Below, piece by piece: positions 1 to 9,324 of a DNA stretch of 64,000 nucleotides. The notes under the pieces were generated by a model. It was not told the DNA's origin, made no database searches, and was given only the letters and a program-made list of their open reading frames with translations. Made by a program: the position numbers and the translations under genes. Numbering within the stretch: the first letter of the stretch is position 1; every line of letters begins with the position of its first letter. Source of the stretch: Burkholderiales bacterium (GTDB taxonomy: Bacteria; Pseudomonadota; Gammaproteobacteria; Burkholderiales; SG8-41). The stretch lies in the NCBI GenBank assembly GCA_030683105.1, contig JAUXMZ010000008.1, positions 68,268-132,267 of the forward strand, given 5' to 3'.

Positions 1-115
1 GGCGGATCATCAGGAAATAGAGCACCACGAACATCAGCACGATCAACAGCATGCTCTCGATGCCGCCGCCCTGGGAACCGCCCGCGGCCTGTGCCCACGC
101 TGGACTGATTAGCAT
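1..115 (-). CDS. yajC: YajC, preprotein translocase accessory subunit (partial)
   Basis: Only the first 38 codons are in the window; the gene runs off the left edge. The visible product starts MLISPAWAQAAGG and continues into one strongly hydrophobic segment (residues 21-37, LLIVLMFVVLYFL), followed by MIR. That is the standard layout of YajC, the small single-span inner-membrane partner of the SecDF complex. It follows queA and tgt on the same strand, the order usual in proteobacteria, where secD and secF normally come next. The start at 115 is the first ATG of the frame, 61 bases after tgt ends. Confidence 0.9.
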   Translation of the reverse strand, partial: MLISPAWAQAAGGSQGGGIESMLLIVLMFVVLYFLMIR

Positions 116-176
116 GAAAAAACCTCCATTGTTAGGGGTTGAACAGGGCGCATGGCCCCTTAAAAAGCATTGTATT

Positions 177-1306
<1,130 letters not shown>

Positions 1307-1310
<4 letters not shown>

Positions 1311-2353
1311 TGCCCTTGTCTTTCATCCCCTTGTCTTTCAATTAACATCGCGTCGCCATAACTGAAGAAGCGGTAGCGTTGCTCGACCGCATGGCGGTAA
1401 GCGCGCCGGATATTATCCATGCCGCCGAACGCCGACACCAGCATCATCAGCGTGGATTTCGGCAAATGGAAATTCGTGAGCAGCCGATCAACAATGCGAA
1501 AGCGATATCCGGGCATGATGAACAGCCGGGTATCGCCATACCCCGCGCGCAACTCGCCGGCAGCGCCTGCGGTCTCCAGCGCGCGCAGGCTGGTGGTGCC
1601 CACTGCAAGCACGCGCCCTCCGCTGCGCTTTGCACTGTTTATGGCATCCACCGTTTCCTGCGGCACCTCGTACCATTCGCTGTGCATCTCGTGCTCGGCC
1701 AGATTCTGCACCCGCACCGGCTGGAAGGTGCCCGCACCTACGTGCAGCGTGAGATAAGCGAGATTCACGCCGCGCTCGCGCAGGGCTGCGAGCAGCGGCC
1801 CGTCGAAATGCAGCCCCGCAGTGGGCGCCGCCACCGCGCCCGGCTCGCACGCATACACCGTCTGGTAGCGCGCCTCGTCCTCGGCCTGAGGCGCATGCGT
1901 GATGTACGGCGGCAGAGGCACGCTGCCGCTGCGCTCCAGCAACCGGAACACGTCGTCACAGTCCTCGAAGCGCAATCTGAAAAATTCACCGCTGCGTCCG
2001 AGCACCGTCGCCCGCGCACCCTCGCCCAGCGCAAGCACGCTGCCCTCGCGCGGCGGATGGCTCGCGCGCACCTGCGCATAGACATGGTCGCCGCTCAGCA
2101 CGCGCTCGATCAGCACTTCGATGCTGCCGCCGGTCTGCTTGCGGCCGGTGAGCCGCGCCTTGATGACACGCGTATTGTTGAACACCATGACATCCCCGGG
2201 CGCGGCCAGATCAAGGATGTCGCGGAACATGCGGTCGGTCAACTCACCGCTTGCGCTATCGAGGTGCAACAGCCGGCTCGCGGCGCGTTCCGCTGCGGGG
2301 GTCTGCGCAATCAGCTCCTGCGGCAGTTCAAAATCGAAATCGTCGAGTTTCAC
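1307..2353 (-). CDS. queA: S-adenosylmethionine:tRNA ribosyltransferase-isomerase
   Basis: Transfers the ribosyl part of SAM to preQ1-34 in tRNA to give epoxyqueuosine. Family signatures are [19 protein letters not shown] at the N-terminus, [24 protein letters not shown] and [14 protein letters not shown] chose the GTG at 2353 because homologues begin MKLxDFDFxLP and a GGAAG sequence lies seven bases upstream; a longer GTG start at 2383 adds ten uncharacteristic residues. The C-terminal codons contain a short direct repeat (encoding [10 protein letters not shown]). The stop TAA is the first triplet of a repeat, TAACCGCCGATGAACG. Head of a queA-tgt-yajC operon. Confidence 0.96.
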
Positions 2354-2452
2354 TAAAAGCTTCCAGCCACAGGGATTAGGCACACGAATTATCGCAGAAA
2401 ACCGTTAATGGAATCGCTGCCGTCTGTCCTGACAAAGGAACGCAGATCAAAG

Positions 2453-2491
2453 CATTTGGCACAGAGAACACAGAGATTTCTGTGGCAAATG
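2453..2491. repeat. CACAGAGA-family hairpin upstream of tRNA-Leu
   Basis: CATTTGGCACAGA (2453-2465) pairs with TCTGTGGCAAATG (2479-2491) with one mismatch, around a 13-base loop that itself contains CACAGAG. This is a compact member of the CACAGAGA phrase family seen elsewhere in the window. It sits about 60 bases before the tRNA gene; no transcription signal can be proven. Confidence 0.6.
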
Positions 2492-2550
2492 TTCTTGGGG
2501 TTTAATCTTATTGATGGGTGTAAAGGAATGCAGGATAATCCGCATTTCCT

Positions 2551-2637
2551 GCCGGGATGGCGGAATTGGTAGACGCACGGGACTCAAAATCCCGCGGTGG
2601 CAACACCATGGGGGTTCGATTCCCCCTCCCGGCACCA
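2551..2637 (+). tRNA. tRNA-Leu, anticodon CAA
   Basis: An 87-base class II tRNA with encoded CCA end. The acceptor stem GCCGGGA pairs with TCCCGGC at the 3' end, followed by ACCA. The D-arm carries GGTAGACGC and the T-arm GGTTCGATTCC. The anticodon stem CGGGA/TCCCG closes a seven-base loop CTCAAAA, giving anticodon CAA. A long variable arm (GGTGGCAACACCAT) is as expected for leucine tRNAs. Confidence 0.97.
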
Positions 2638-2724
2638 CCTTTTCGGACCCGGATGCGGGATGGTCGAACCAGTCTCACAGGCTTAATCCAGGCCCCGTCT
2701 TCCTCAACCAGGCTGCGACCCGCC

Positions 2725-3258
2725 ATGTCCAACGCCGCGGTTCATCTGATCGAAATCCGCATCCGCGAATTGACGCAGCTGTTCAATTCTATGGATCCGG
2801 CGCCCTTTCACCACAAGGACCTCGACCCCGATGCCGAGGAATTCATCGTGGGCTGGGCGCTGGAACATCCGCGCGATGCGGAATTCGAGATCGTGATCCA
2901 TCTGGAAATGCGCCCGGCCGAGGGCGACCCCGGGGAGCTGACGCGCGAGGCCATACACAATTATTTCGCCTACCGCGCAGAGCAAGCGCAGCGCGAGTTC
3001 CGTCTGCTCATGCAGCGCGGGCGCACCAGCCTGCTGATCGGGCTCGCGTTCCTCGCCAGCTGTCTGCTGCTGGCGGACGCCCTGGCCAAAAACGACGGCG
3101 GCACCTTTGTCTCCATTATGCGTGAAAGTCTCACCATCGGCGGCTGGGTGGCGATGTGGCGCCCGCTGCAGATTTTTCTGTACGACTGGTGGCCGCTGAG
3201 ACGGCGGCGCCACATCTACGAGAAGCTCGGCCGCGCCAAAGTGCGGGTGCTCAGCTGA
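2725..3258 (+). CDS. Uncharacterised two-helix membrane protein
   Basis: A 177-residue protein I do not recognise by name. The N-terminal half (residues 1-95) is acidic and soluble-looking (IEIRIRELTQLFNSMDPAPFHHKDLD). It is followed by one hydrophobic segment around residues 100-118 (LLIGLAFLASCLLLADAL) and a second weaker one around 130-145. The C-terminus is strongly basic (WWPLRRRRHIYEKLGRAKVRV). Start chosen at MSNAAVHLIE because the frame upstream runs through the tRNA. Convergent with the globin gene nine bases away. Possibly an inner-membrane protein of unknown role. Confidence 0.75.
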   Translation: MSNAAVHLIEIRIRELTQLFNSMDPAPFHHKDLDPDAEEFIVGWALEHPRDAEFEIVIHLEMRPAEGDPGELTREAIHNYFAYRAEQAQREFRLLMQRGRTSLLIGLAFLASCLLLADALAKNDGGTFVSIMRESLTIGGWVAMWRPLQIFLYDWWPLRRRRHIYEKLGRAKVRVLS

Positions 3259-3267
3259 CGCGCCGCT

Positions 3268-3675
3268 TTATTTTTTGCCCATTCCCTCGCTCATCATCGG
3301 CACCAGCACCTGGTCAAAAGCCTCGCTCCAGGCCTGGATGGCCGCCGGCACCCAGCGTATCCCGAGATGTTCGCCGAGCACCTCGAGAAACACCGCCTTG
3401 AAATTGTCGAAGTCATGCGGCTTCAGATCGTAGGCCGTATGCTCGGCACCCAGCCTGTGCATGTGCGGCGCGATGACGGTCTGGTCCTCGGACAGCTTGG
3501 CCATCAGCGCCAGGGTTTGCACCATTTTTTCGAGGTGCGCGGGACGCAGCGTCTGCGGAAAGAATTTGCGGTAACCGGGGAACCGCTCGAAAAACCGACC
3601 GTAAAAAGCTTCGACGAACTCTGCCTGCCGATTGCCCAGGGCATACCAGGTTTCTGCGATGATTTCGGTATTCAT
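3268..3675 (-). CDS. Single-domain globin
   Basis: A 135-residue globin-fold protein. The first helix (IAETWYALGNRQAEFVEAFY), FPGYRKFF at the CD corner, and LGAEHTAYDLKPHDF containing the expected proximal (F8) histidine support the call. There is no reductase domain, so it is not a full flavohaemoglobin. Family knowledge suggests oxygen or nitric-oxide binding; the ligand cannot be read from sequence. It lies 20 bases downstream of panC on the same strand and may be co-transcribed with it, though no functional link is evident. An AAGGAAATGC sequence precedes the start. Confidence 0.85.
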   Translation of the reverse strand: MNTEIIAETWYALGNRQAEFVEAFYGRFFERFPGYRKFFPQTLRPAHLEKMVQTLALMAKLSEDQTVIAPHMHRLGAEHTAYDLKPHDFDNFKAVFLEVLGEHLGIRWVPAAIQAWSEAFDQVLVPMMSEGMGKK

Positions 3676-3695
3676 TGCATTTCCTTCTTTAATGA

Positions 3696-4529
3696 TTAAC
3701 GGATAAATACTTCGATATTGTCGATGAGCCGGGTTGCGCCCAGGCGGGCCGCAGCGAGCACTACGATCTCGCGATCTCCGGCCTGCGGCGGCTGCAAATC
3801 GGCCTGGCGGCGCACCGTGACGTAATCGGGTTTCCAGCCGCGGTCCGCAAGCTCCGACATGCCGTGCAGTTCGATGCGCTGATAATCGCGCGCACCGCCC
3901 ATGATCTCATCGTGCGCGCGGGCGAGCACCTGGTGCAGCCGCGGCGCCTCGCGCCGATCTTCCGGCGCAAGATAGTTGTTGCGCGACGACAGCGCCAGCC
4001 CATCGGGCGCGCGCACTGTTTCGGCCGGAATGATTTCGATCGGCAGCGCGAACTGCCGCACCATGTCGCGCAACACGATGTACTGCTGGTAGTCCTTCTT
4101 GCCGAAGATGGCCGAGTGCGGCGACACCATGTTGAAGAGCTTGAGCACCACCGTCGCCACGCCGCGAAAATGCCCGGGGCGCGCCGCGCCGTCGAGAATG
4201 TGCTGCAGGTCGGAAGGTTCGACCACGTAAGTCTGCGGCTCGGGATAGATCTCGCGCTCGTCGGGCGCGAACACCACATCCACACCCGCCGCCTTGAGCT
4301 TGGCGCAATCCGCTTCGAGCGTGCGCGGATAACGGTCGAAATCCTCGCGCGGCCCGAATTGCAGACGGTTGACGAATATGCTGACCACAGTGCAGGCGGC
4401 ACGCGGCTTGGCGACATTGATCAGCTGGATATGCCCGTCATGGAGGTTGCCCATGGTCGGCACGAACACGTTGTTGGGCACGCGCTGCAGGCGCTCGCGC
4501 AGTGCAGCGACGGAATGAATGATGTCCAT
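3696..4529 (-). CDS. panC: Pantothenate synthetase
   Basis: Condenses pantoate with beta-alanine using ATP, the last step of pantothenate synthesis. The 277-residue protein shows PTMGNLHDGH (ATP-binding HxGH-type motif), FVNRLQFGPREDFDRYPRT, IFGKKDYQQ and LSSRNNYL. Most homologues have FVNPLQF; this copy has arginine instead of proline. Start placed at MDIIHSVAAL; the frame continues 27 codons upstream through a repetitive CTCATCCTTCAT-type tract that is not part of the family. Downstream of panB in the same operon. Confidence 0.95.
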   Translation of the reverse strand: MDIIHSVAALRERLQRVPNNVFVPTMGNLHDGHIQLINVAKPRAACTVVSIFVNRLQFGPREDFDRYPRTLEADCAKLKAAGVDVVFAPDEREIYPEPQTYVVEPSDLQHILDGAARPGHFRGVATVVLKLFNMVSPHSAIFGKKDYQQYIVLRDMVRQFALPIEIIPAETVRAPDGLALSSRNNYLAPEDRREAPRLHQVLARAHDEIMGGARDYQRIELHGMSELADRGWKPDYVTVRRQADLQPPQAGDREIVVLAAARLGATRLIDNIEVFIR

Positions 4530-4530
4530 A

Positions 4531-4566
4531 AAGATCAGGGATGAGGGATGAAGTATGAAGGATGAG
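4531..4566. repeat. GGATGAAG-phrase single-arm array before panC
   Basis: The plus strand reads GGGATGAGGGATGAAGTATG and continues AAGGATGAG, a short tandem of 8-9 base phrases ending one base before the panC start codon. Only one arm is visible. It occupies the place where a panC ribosome-binding site would be. Confidence 0.6.
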
Positions 4567-4616
4567 AAAACCCCCTCCTTGACCTGCGTCAGAGGTTGCG
4601 CATCTGTCATGCTGTT

Positions 4617-5411
4617 TTAAAAAGAGTGCTCGGGTCCGGGAAACGTCCGGGCTTTCACTTCCTTCACATACGTTTCGACTGCGCCGTGGATGCTGCCCGC
4701 GGCGCGCATGAAGTTCTTCACGAATTTCGCCTTCTTGCCGGGATAGACATCGAGCATGTCGTGCAGCACCAGCACCTGGCCGTGGCAATCCGGGCCGGCG
4801 CCTATGCCTATCGTCGGCATGTTGTTCGTGGCAGCCGTGATCTCGCTCGCCAGTGCCGCCGGTATCGCTTCGAGCACGATCATGCCGGCGCCCGCCTGCT
4901 CCAGCAGCTTCGCCTCTTCGAGCAACCGCTCGGCGTCGCTCTGACCCCGGCCCTGAACTTTATAACCGCCAAACTGGTTGACCGACTGCGGCGTAAGCCC
5001 GATGTGGCCGCAGACCGGGATGCCGCGCGCCGTGAGAAATTCTATGGTCTCCAGCATCGGCCTGCCGCCCTCCAGCTTCACCATCTGCGCGCCGGCCGCC
5101 ATGATTTCCGCGGCGTTGCGGAAAGTGTCCTGCGGCGAGATCTGGAACGTGCCGAACGGCAGGTCGCCGATGATGAACGCGCGCTTGGCGCCGCGCGCCA
5201 CACACGCGGTGTGGTAGACCATGTCCCGCTGTGCCACCGGCAACGTCGTGTCGTGGCCCTGCAGCACCATGCCCAGCGAATCCCCGATCAGCAGCGACTC
5301 TACGCCGGCCGCCTCGAGCAGTGCGGCAAAACTGGCGTCATAGGCGGTCAGCATCGCGATCCGGTTGCCTTCCTGCGCCATCTTTTGCAATGTATTCAAT
5401 GTGATACGCAT
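4617..5411 (-). CDS. panB: 3-methyl-2-oxobutanoate hydroxymethyltransferase
   Basis: Makes ketopantoate from 2-oxoisovalerate and methylene-tetrahydrofolate, the first committed step to pantothenate and CoA. The 264-residue length is typical. Signatures: [27 protein letters not shown] with metal-binding Asp, [20 protein letters not shown]. Ends 87 bases before panC. Upstream lies a long inverted CACAGAGA array that separates it from the deoxynucleoside kinase gene. Confidence 0.97.
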   Translation of the reverse strand: MRITLNTLQKMAQEGNRIAMLTAYDASFAALLEAAGVESLLIGDSLGMVLQGHDTTLPVAQRDMVYHTACVARGAKRAFIIGDLPFGTFQISPQDTFRNAAEIMAAGAQMVKLEGGRPMLETIEFLTARGIPVCGHIGLTPQSVNQFGGYKVQGRGQSDAERLLEEAKLLEQAGAGMIVLEAIPAALASEITAATNNMPTIGIGAGPDCHGQVLVLHDMLDVYPGKKAKFVKNFMRAAGSIHGAVETYVKEVKARTFPGPEHSF

Positions 5412-5425
5412 ATATTAAACCCTTT

Positions 5426-5603
5426 TAGCCACAGAGGTCACAGAGGTCACAGAGAACCTCAAATTCAAAATTACGCTGTCGTAGTCGTTCACTGCCTGCA
5501 TCGCCATCAAAAATCTGACGGCCTGTCCAGACCACAAGAACTCTGTGTTCTCTGTGTTCTCTGTGTTCTCTGTGTTCTCTGTGGCTTAAGTCTTTAGGCT
5601 CTA
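5426..5603. repeat. CACAGAGA inverted phrase array between the dNK gene and panB
   Basis: The left arm (5427-5456) has AGCCACAGAGGTCACAGAGG and another unit. The right arm (5541-5586) has five CTCTGTG-type units ending in CTCTGTGGCT. About 80 bases of unrelated sequence separate the arms. The outer right edge, read on the minus strand, begins TAGAGCCTAAAGAC, and its first triplet is the stop codon of the kinase gene. Confidence 0.85.
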
Positions 5604-6251
5604 ATTTCCCAGACTGAAAAACTCGCGCGGACCGCGCATCGCGTCGATGCGCTGCAACAATAAAGCAAAATCAGCTTCCGAATCAACAAAGTTCAGATTT
5701 TCCGAATTCACGATCAGCAGCGGCGCCGCCGTGTACTGATAAAAATACCGAGTGTAGGCGTCCGCCAACCGCACCAGGTAATCGTCCGATATGTTCTTTT
5801 CGTAGCTGGCGCCCCGGCGCTGCACGCGCTCGATCAGCGTCTCGGATGTCGCCTGCAGATAGATGACCAGGTCAGGCAACGGCGCCTGCGGCTTGAGATG
5901 ATCGTAAATCTGCTGATAAAGACGCAGTTCGTCATCGTTCAGGGTCAGGCGCGCGAACAGCGGATCCTTGTCGAGCATGAAATCGGATATGGTCCGCTGC
6001 TCGAACAAGTCGGACTGGTTGAGATCCTGCACCTGGTTCGCGCGCTGGAACAGGAAGTAGAGTTGGGTCGGCAGCGCATAGCGCGTCGTGTCCTGATAAA
6101 AGCCCGCCAGAAACGGATTGGCCGCGGGATCCTCGAGCAAAGAGGCGCCGCCGCAGCGTTCGCTCATGATGCGCGCGAGACTGGTTTTGCCGGCGCCGAT
6201 CGGGCCCTCGATCACGATGTAGCGGTACTTGTCCGGAAGCTTAGCCGTCAT
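5601..6251 (-). CDS. Deoxynucleoside kinase family protein
   Basis: Phosphorylates deoxynucleosides for salvage; the exact base preference is not readable. The 216-residue protein begins with the P-loop EGPIGAGKTSLA (residues 15-26). It has a DRS-like region rendered EQRTISDFML, and the lid-type arginine region LIERVQRRGASYEKNIS. In many betaproteobacteria a kinase of this family sits between folK and panB, as here, so the context supports the call. Stop codon overlaps the edge of a repeat. Part of a pcnB-folK-kinase-panB-panC strand. Confidence 0.88.
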   Translation of the reverse strand: MTAKLPDKYRYIVIEGPIGAGKTSLARIMSERCGGASLLEDPAANPFLAGFYQDTTRYALPTQLYFLFQRANQVQDLNQSDLFEQRTISDFMLDKDPLFARLTLNDDELRLYQQIYDHLKPQAPLPDLVIYLQATSETLIERVQRRGASYEKNISDDYLVRLADAYTRYFYQYTAAPLLIVNSENLNFVDSEADFALLLQRIDAMRGPREFFSLGN

Positions 6252-6272
6252 CTTAAAAACCTAAAACCTTAA

Positions 6273-6353
6273 TGGACAGGATTAACAAGATTTACAAGAT
6301 CCATTTATCGGGTGTTTTAGAACTGATCCTGCTAATCCTGTAAATCCTGTCTA
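6273..6353. repeat. AGGATTAAC inverted phrase array between folK and the dNK gene
   Basis: Left arm 6274-6302 (GGACAGGATTAACAAGATTT and another unit) and right arm 6325-6353 (GATCCTGCTAATCCTGTAAA, then TCCTGTCTA) form a long imperfect hairpin with a 22-base loop. Read on the minus strand the right edge is TAGACAGGATT, and TAG is the folK stop codon. Confidence 0.85.
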
Positions 6354-6884
6354 TTCGCTTTTTTGGACACCTGCGAACTTCACCATCCCCGTCACATCCA
6401 CATTCCGAACGAGGTCGGCAATGCGGCCGTGACCCGGGACCACCGTGTCGGGAGCGATCTCGGCAAGGGGCAGGATGACAAACGCGCGTTCATGCATGCG
6501 TGGATGCGGGATGGTCAGGCCCGGCTCGTGCAGCGTGAGGCTGCAGTAGAGCGCAATGTCGAGATCGAGGGTGCGCGGCGCATTGGGAAAATCGCGCACC
6601 CGCCCGTGGCGCAACTCGATCGCGAGCAACGCCTCGAGCAATTCACGCGGTTTGAGGCCGGTTTCAATCTGCGCCACGGCATTGATGAAATCGGGTTGAT
6701 CGCGATAGCCTACAGGCGCGCTGGAATACAGGGAAGACCGTCTGACAAGGCGCGTCTGCGGCAGGCCTGCGAGGTCGCGGATACCCGCCTCGACCTGCAG
6801 TTCGGGTTGGTCGAGATTGGCGCCAAGCGCAATGAATGCAGTTTCCAGTTTCAAGTTGTTCGGCCGCAGATGAATTCTTTTCAA
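6351..6884 (-). CDS. folK: 2-amino-4-hydroxy-6-hydroxymethyldihydropteridine pyrophosphokinase (HPPK)
   Basis: Pyrophosphorylates the pterin precursor of folate. Signatures: FIALGANL near the N-terminus, RRSSLYSSAPVG, DQPDFINAV, and APRTLDLDIALY with the metal-binding aspartates, then IPHPRMHERAFVL-type sequence. The only upstream start is a TTG at 6884, and the first five codons lie inside a palindromic repeat (6868-6903) also found elsewhere. An internal TTG at 6851 (LKLETAFIALGAN) is an alternative start closer to the family consensus. Stop codon TAG is supplied by a phrase repeat. Downstream of pcnB. Confidence 0.92.
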   Translation of the reverse strand: MKRIHLRPNNLKLETAFIALGANLDQPELQVEAGIRDLAGLPQTRLVRRSSLYSSAPVGYRDQPDFINAVAQIETGLKPRELLEALLAIELRHGRVRDFPNAPRTLDLDIALYCSLTLHEPGLTIPHPRMHERAFVILPLAEIAPDTVVPGHGRIADLVRNVDVTGMVKFAGVQKSE

Positions 6885-6903
6885 TTCCCGCTTGACGGGT
6901 ATT
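6868..6903. repeat. Short palindromic repeat (CCCGCTTGACGGG type) over the folK start
   Basis: Contains CCCGCTTGACGGG and the flank GAATTCTTTTCAATT. Near-identical copies occur in reverse orientation at 54170-54204, and diverged copies at 49028-49056, 43201-43230 and (reverse) 43406-43440. It covers the first codons and leader of folK. Confidence 0.7.
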
Positions 6904-7123
6904 AAGAGCGCATTTCAAAAAGACCAAGACCAATGTAACCGCCGATGAACGCCGATCGAACCAACGGTAAAAATCTTTTTCTATCAATGGCAAATATAAA
7001 TTAATAAAAACAGCGGGTTATATTATTTCTCTATGCAATTACAACTTGGAGTTTTAGATTTTCATCGGCGTTTATCGGCGTGTATCGGCGGCTAATTTTT
7101 TAGATTTTTATTACGGCTCTAAA
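6902..7123. repeat. GCCGATGAAC inverted phrase array with TTAAGAGC/GGCTCTA outer ends
   Basis: The outer left edge TTAAGAGCGCATTTCAAAAA matches the edge of the element at 48981. Next come AACCGCCGATGAACGCCGAT (6937-6956), about 100 A+T-rich bases, and the opposing arm TCATCGGCGTTTATCGGCG followed by another unit (7064-7092). The outer right edge is TTACGGCTCTA. It fills the folK-pcnB gap; no gene is seen in it. Confidence 0.8.
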
Positions 7124-7141
7124 AAGAATTCAGCGCCGGTT

Positions 7142-8485
7142 TCATTCATTCTCCGCCTTCGCTCCGCCGCCAGGCTTGCGGCGGCGGCGTTTGCGGCGCG
7201 GCTTGGTCTCAACGTCCGAAGTCAGCAGGTTCTCACGCACGGTCTCGTCCGCATCCTGGAAGCGGGTCCACCACTCGCCGACTGCCGGCTCGACTTCGCC
7301 GCTCTCGCAGCGCAGCAGCAGAAAATCGTAGGCAGCGCGAAACCGCGGATGTTCGAGCAGCCGGTACGGGCGGCGCCCGGAACGCTGCAGCAGGCGCGGT
7401 TGCAGCGCCCAGATTTCCTTCATGTCGGTGCCGAAACGGCGCGGAATCGCGAGTTTTTCGGCCTGCACTTCGCTGACCTGCTCCATCGCCTGGTAGAGCG
7501 CGGGGATACCACGCACGCCCTTGGCTTCTATGATTTTCCACGCCGCCAGCACTTCGTGCCACAACAGGGAGGCAAACAGGAAAGCGGGAGAAACCGGCTT
7601 GCCGGCGCGCACGCGATCGTCGGTGTTTTTCAGCGCCAGCATCACAAAACGCTTGCCCAGCGGCTGCTCCAGTATCACGTCCAGCAGCGGCAACAGGCCG
7701 TGATGCAGTCCTTCCTTGCGCAGTTTGGTGACGCACTCGCTGGCGTAACCCGAGAGCAGCAGTTTCAGCATCTCGTCGAACAGACGCGACGGCGGCACAT
7801 TTTGCAGCAAGTCGGCCAGCGCGCGTATCGGCTTGTGGGTCCCGGCTTCGATTTCGAGCCCGTAGCTGGCCGCGAAACGCACCGCGCGCAGCATGCGCAC
7901 CGGATCTTCTCGGAATCGTTGCACGGGATCGCCTATCATGCGCAGCCGCCGTTTTTTGAGATCGGCCACGCCGCCGTGATAATCCCAGATCTCCTGCGTT
8001 GCCGGATCATAGAACAGCGCGTTGATGGAAAAATCGCGCCGCGTCGCGTCCTGCTCCTGGTTGCCGAACACGTTATCGCGCAGGATGCGTCCGTGCTCGT
8101 CAGAGACGCGCGCGGCCACATCTTCGGCGCCATCGCCACCGCGAAACGTCGAGACTTCTATCGTATCCGCGCCGCACATGACATGAACCAGCCGGAACCG
8201 CCGGCCGATGATACGCGATCGGCGGAACAGGCGGCGCACGTCTTCGGGCGTGGCGTTGGTGGCGATGTCGAAATCCTTGGGCTCGCGACCGAGCAGCAGG
8301 TCCCGCACCGCGCCGCCGACGATGAACGCGGCGAAATGGTGTTGCTGCAGCGTCTGCGTGGTCTTGAGCGCGCACGAGCTGATGCGCTCGCGGGCAACGC
8401 CGTGCGTTTTGAAGGCGACGATCTTTGGCTGCACGGCCTTGAACATCCGGCCGGAGAACACCCTGCCGAAGAATTTTTTAATCAT
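7142..8485 (-). CDS. pcnB: Poly(A) polymerase I
   Basis: Adds 3' poly(A) tails that promote RNA decay. The nucleotidyltransferase core is clear: FIVGGAVRDLLLGREPKDFDIATNATPEDVRRLFRR, with the GG motif and DxD, then the RNA-binding domain around GDPVQRFREDPVRMLRAVRFAA. The C-terminus is lysine/arginine-rich (KPRRKRRRRKPGG), as in PcnB rather than CCA-adding enzymes. Start chosen at MIKKFFGRVF (447 residues); 15 codons upstream are also open. First gene of the folK-kinase-panBC strand. Confidence 0.93.
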   Translation of the reverse strand: MIKKFFGRVFSGRMFKAVQPKIVAFKTHGVARERISSCALKTTQTLQQHHFAAFIVGGAVRDLLLGREPKDFDIATNATPEDVRRLFRRSRIIGRRFRLVHVMCGADTIEVSTFRGGDGAEDVAARVSDEHGRILRDNVFGNQEQDATRRDFSINALFYDPATQEIWDYHGGVADLKKRRLRMIGDPVQRFREDPVRMLRAVRFAASYGLEIEAGTHKPIRALADLLQNVPPSRLFDEMLKLLLSGYASECVTKLRKEGLHHGLLPLLDVILEQPLGKRFVMLALKNTDDRVRAGKPVSPAFLFASLLWHEVLAAWKIIEAKGVRGIPALYQAMEQVSEVQAEKLAIPRRFGTDMKEIWALQPRLLQRSGRRPYRLLEHPRFRAAYDFLLLRCESGEVEPAVGEWWTRFQDADETVRENLLTSDVETKPRRKRRRRKPGGGAKAENE

Positions 8486-8550
8486 CTGGTTCCGGGTTGA
8501 GTGCCGAAACGAACCGGGTGGGGCGTCCACCCCGATTTGCAGGCGGTGAA

Positions 8551-9324
8551 TTATACATCGGGCAGGAAATAACGGCCCGCACCCTGGGCAAACTCCTGCA
8601 GACGGCAGCCATAGAGCCGCTCCAGGCTATCGCGGTCGAGCACCTCGGATGCGGCGCCGGCGCGCACCGTGCCATCGTCATGGATCAGCAGCGCATGGGT
8701 GCAAAAACGCCCGGGCCACAGCGTATCGTGCAGCACCATCATCACCGCCCTGCCCTGATCCCGCGCGAGGCGCTGGAACAGGTTCAGCACCGCGCTCTGA
8801 TGGCGCAGGTCAAGGTGCTGCAGCGGCTCATCGAGCAGAAACAGGCGCGGCGCCTGCGCCAGGATCTGGGCGATGCGCGCGCGTTGCCGTTCGCCGCCCG
8901 AAAGCGTCGTGTAGCGCCGCGACGCAAACCCGGCAAGCCCGACTTCGTCTATGGCCGCACTCGCGGCCTGCTCATCCTCGCTGCTCCAGCCCAGCCACGA
9001 CCGCGCATGCGGAAATCGGCCGAGCAGCACATATTCCAGCACGCTGCCCCAGAATACGGCATCTTCCTGCTGCAGCAGTACGCCGATCTCGCGCGCACGC
9101 TGCCTGCTGTTACCGGAAGCCAGGGGTTCGCCGTTGAGCAACACCGTGCCGCGCTCGCACGGGCCCAGGCCGCTCAGGGCGTGAATGAGAGTGGTCTTGC
9201 CGCTGCCGTTTGCACCCAATATCGCCCATATCTGCCCGGGCGCGACGGTGAAACTCAAGTCGCAGCACAGTACGCGGCCGGGAACGCTCAGCGTGATTGC
9301 ATTGGTGCTTAGAATCCCTAACAT
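8551..9324 (-). CDS. ABC transporter ATP-binding protein, BtuD/FecE type
   Basis: A 257-residue ATPase with Walker A GANGSGKTT, Q-loop LLQQED, signature LSGGERQRARIAQIL, Walker B LFLLDEPLQHLDLRH and H-loop VLHD. It overlaps the permease gene by one base (TGATG), so the two are translationally coupled. The family serves vitamin B12, haem or ferric-siderophore uptake. No periplasmic binding protein, TonB receptor or cobalamin riboswitch is visible nearby, so the substrate stays open. Start set by the coupling. Confidence 0.92.
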   Translation of the reverse strand: MLGILSTNAITLSVPGRVLCCDLSFTVAPGQIWAILGANGSGKTTLIHALSGLGPCERGTVLLNGEPLASGNSRQRAREIGVLLQQEDAVFWGSVLEYVLLGRFPHARSWLGWSSEDEQAASAAIDEVGLAGFASRRYTTLSGGERQRARIAQILAQAPRLFLLDEPLQHLDLRHQSAVLNLFQRLARDQGRAVMMVLHDTLWPGRFCTHALLIHDDGTVRAGAASEVLDRDSLERLYGCRLQEFAQGAGRYFLPDV

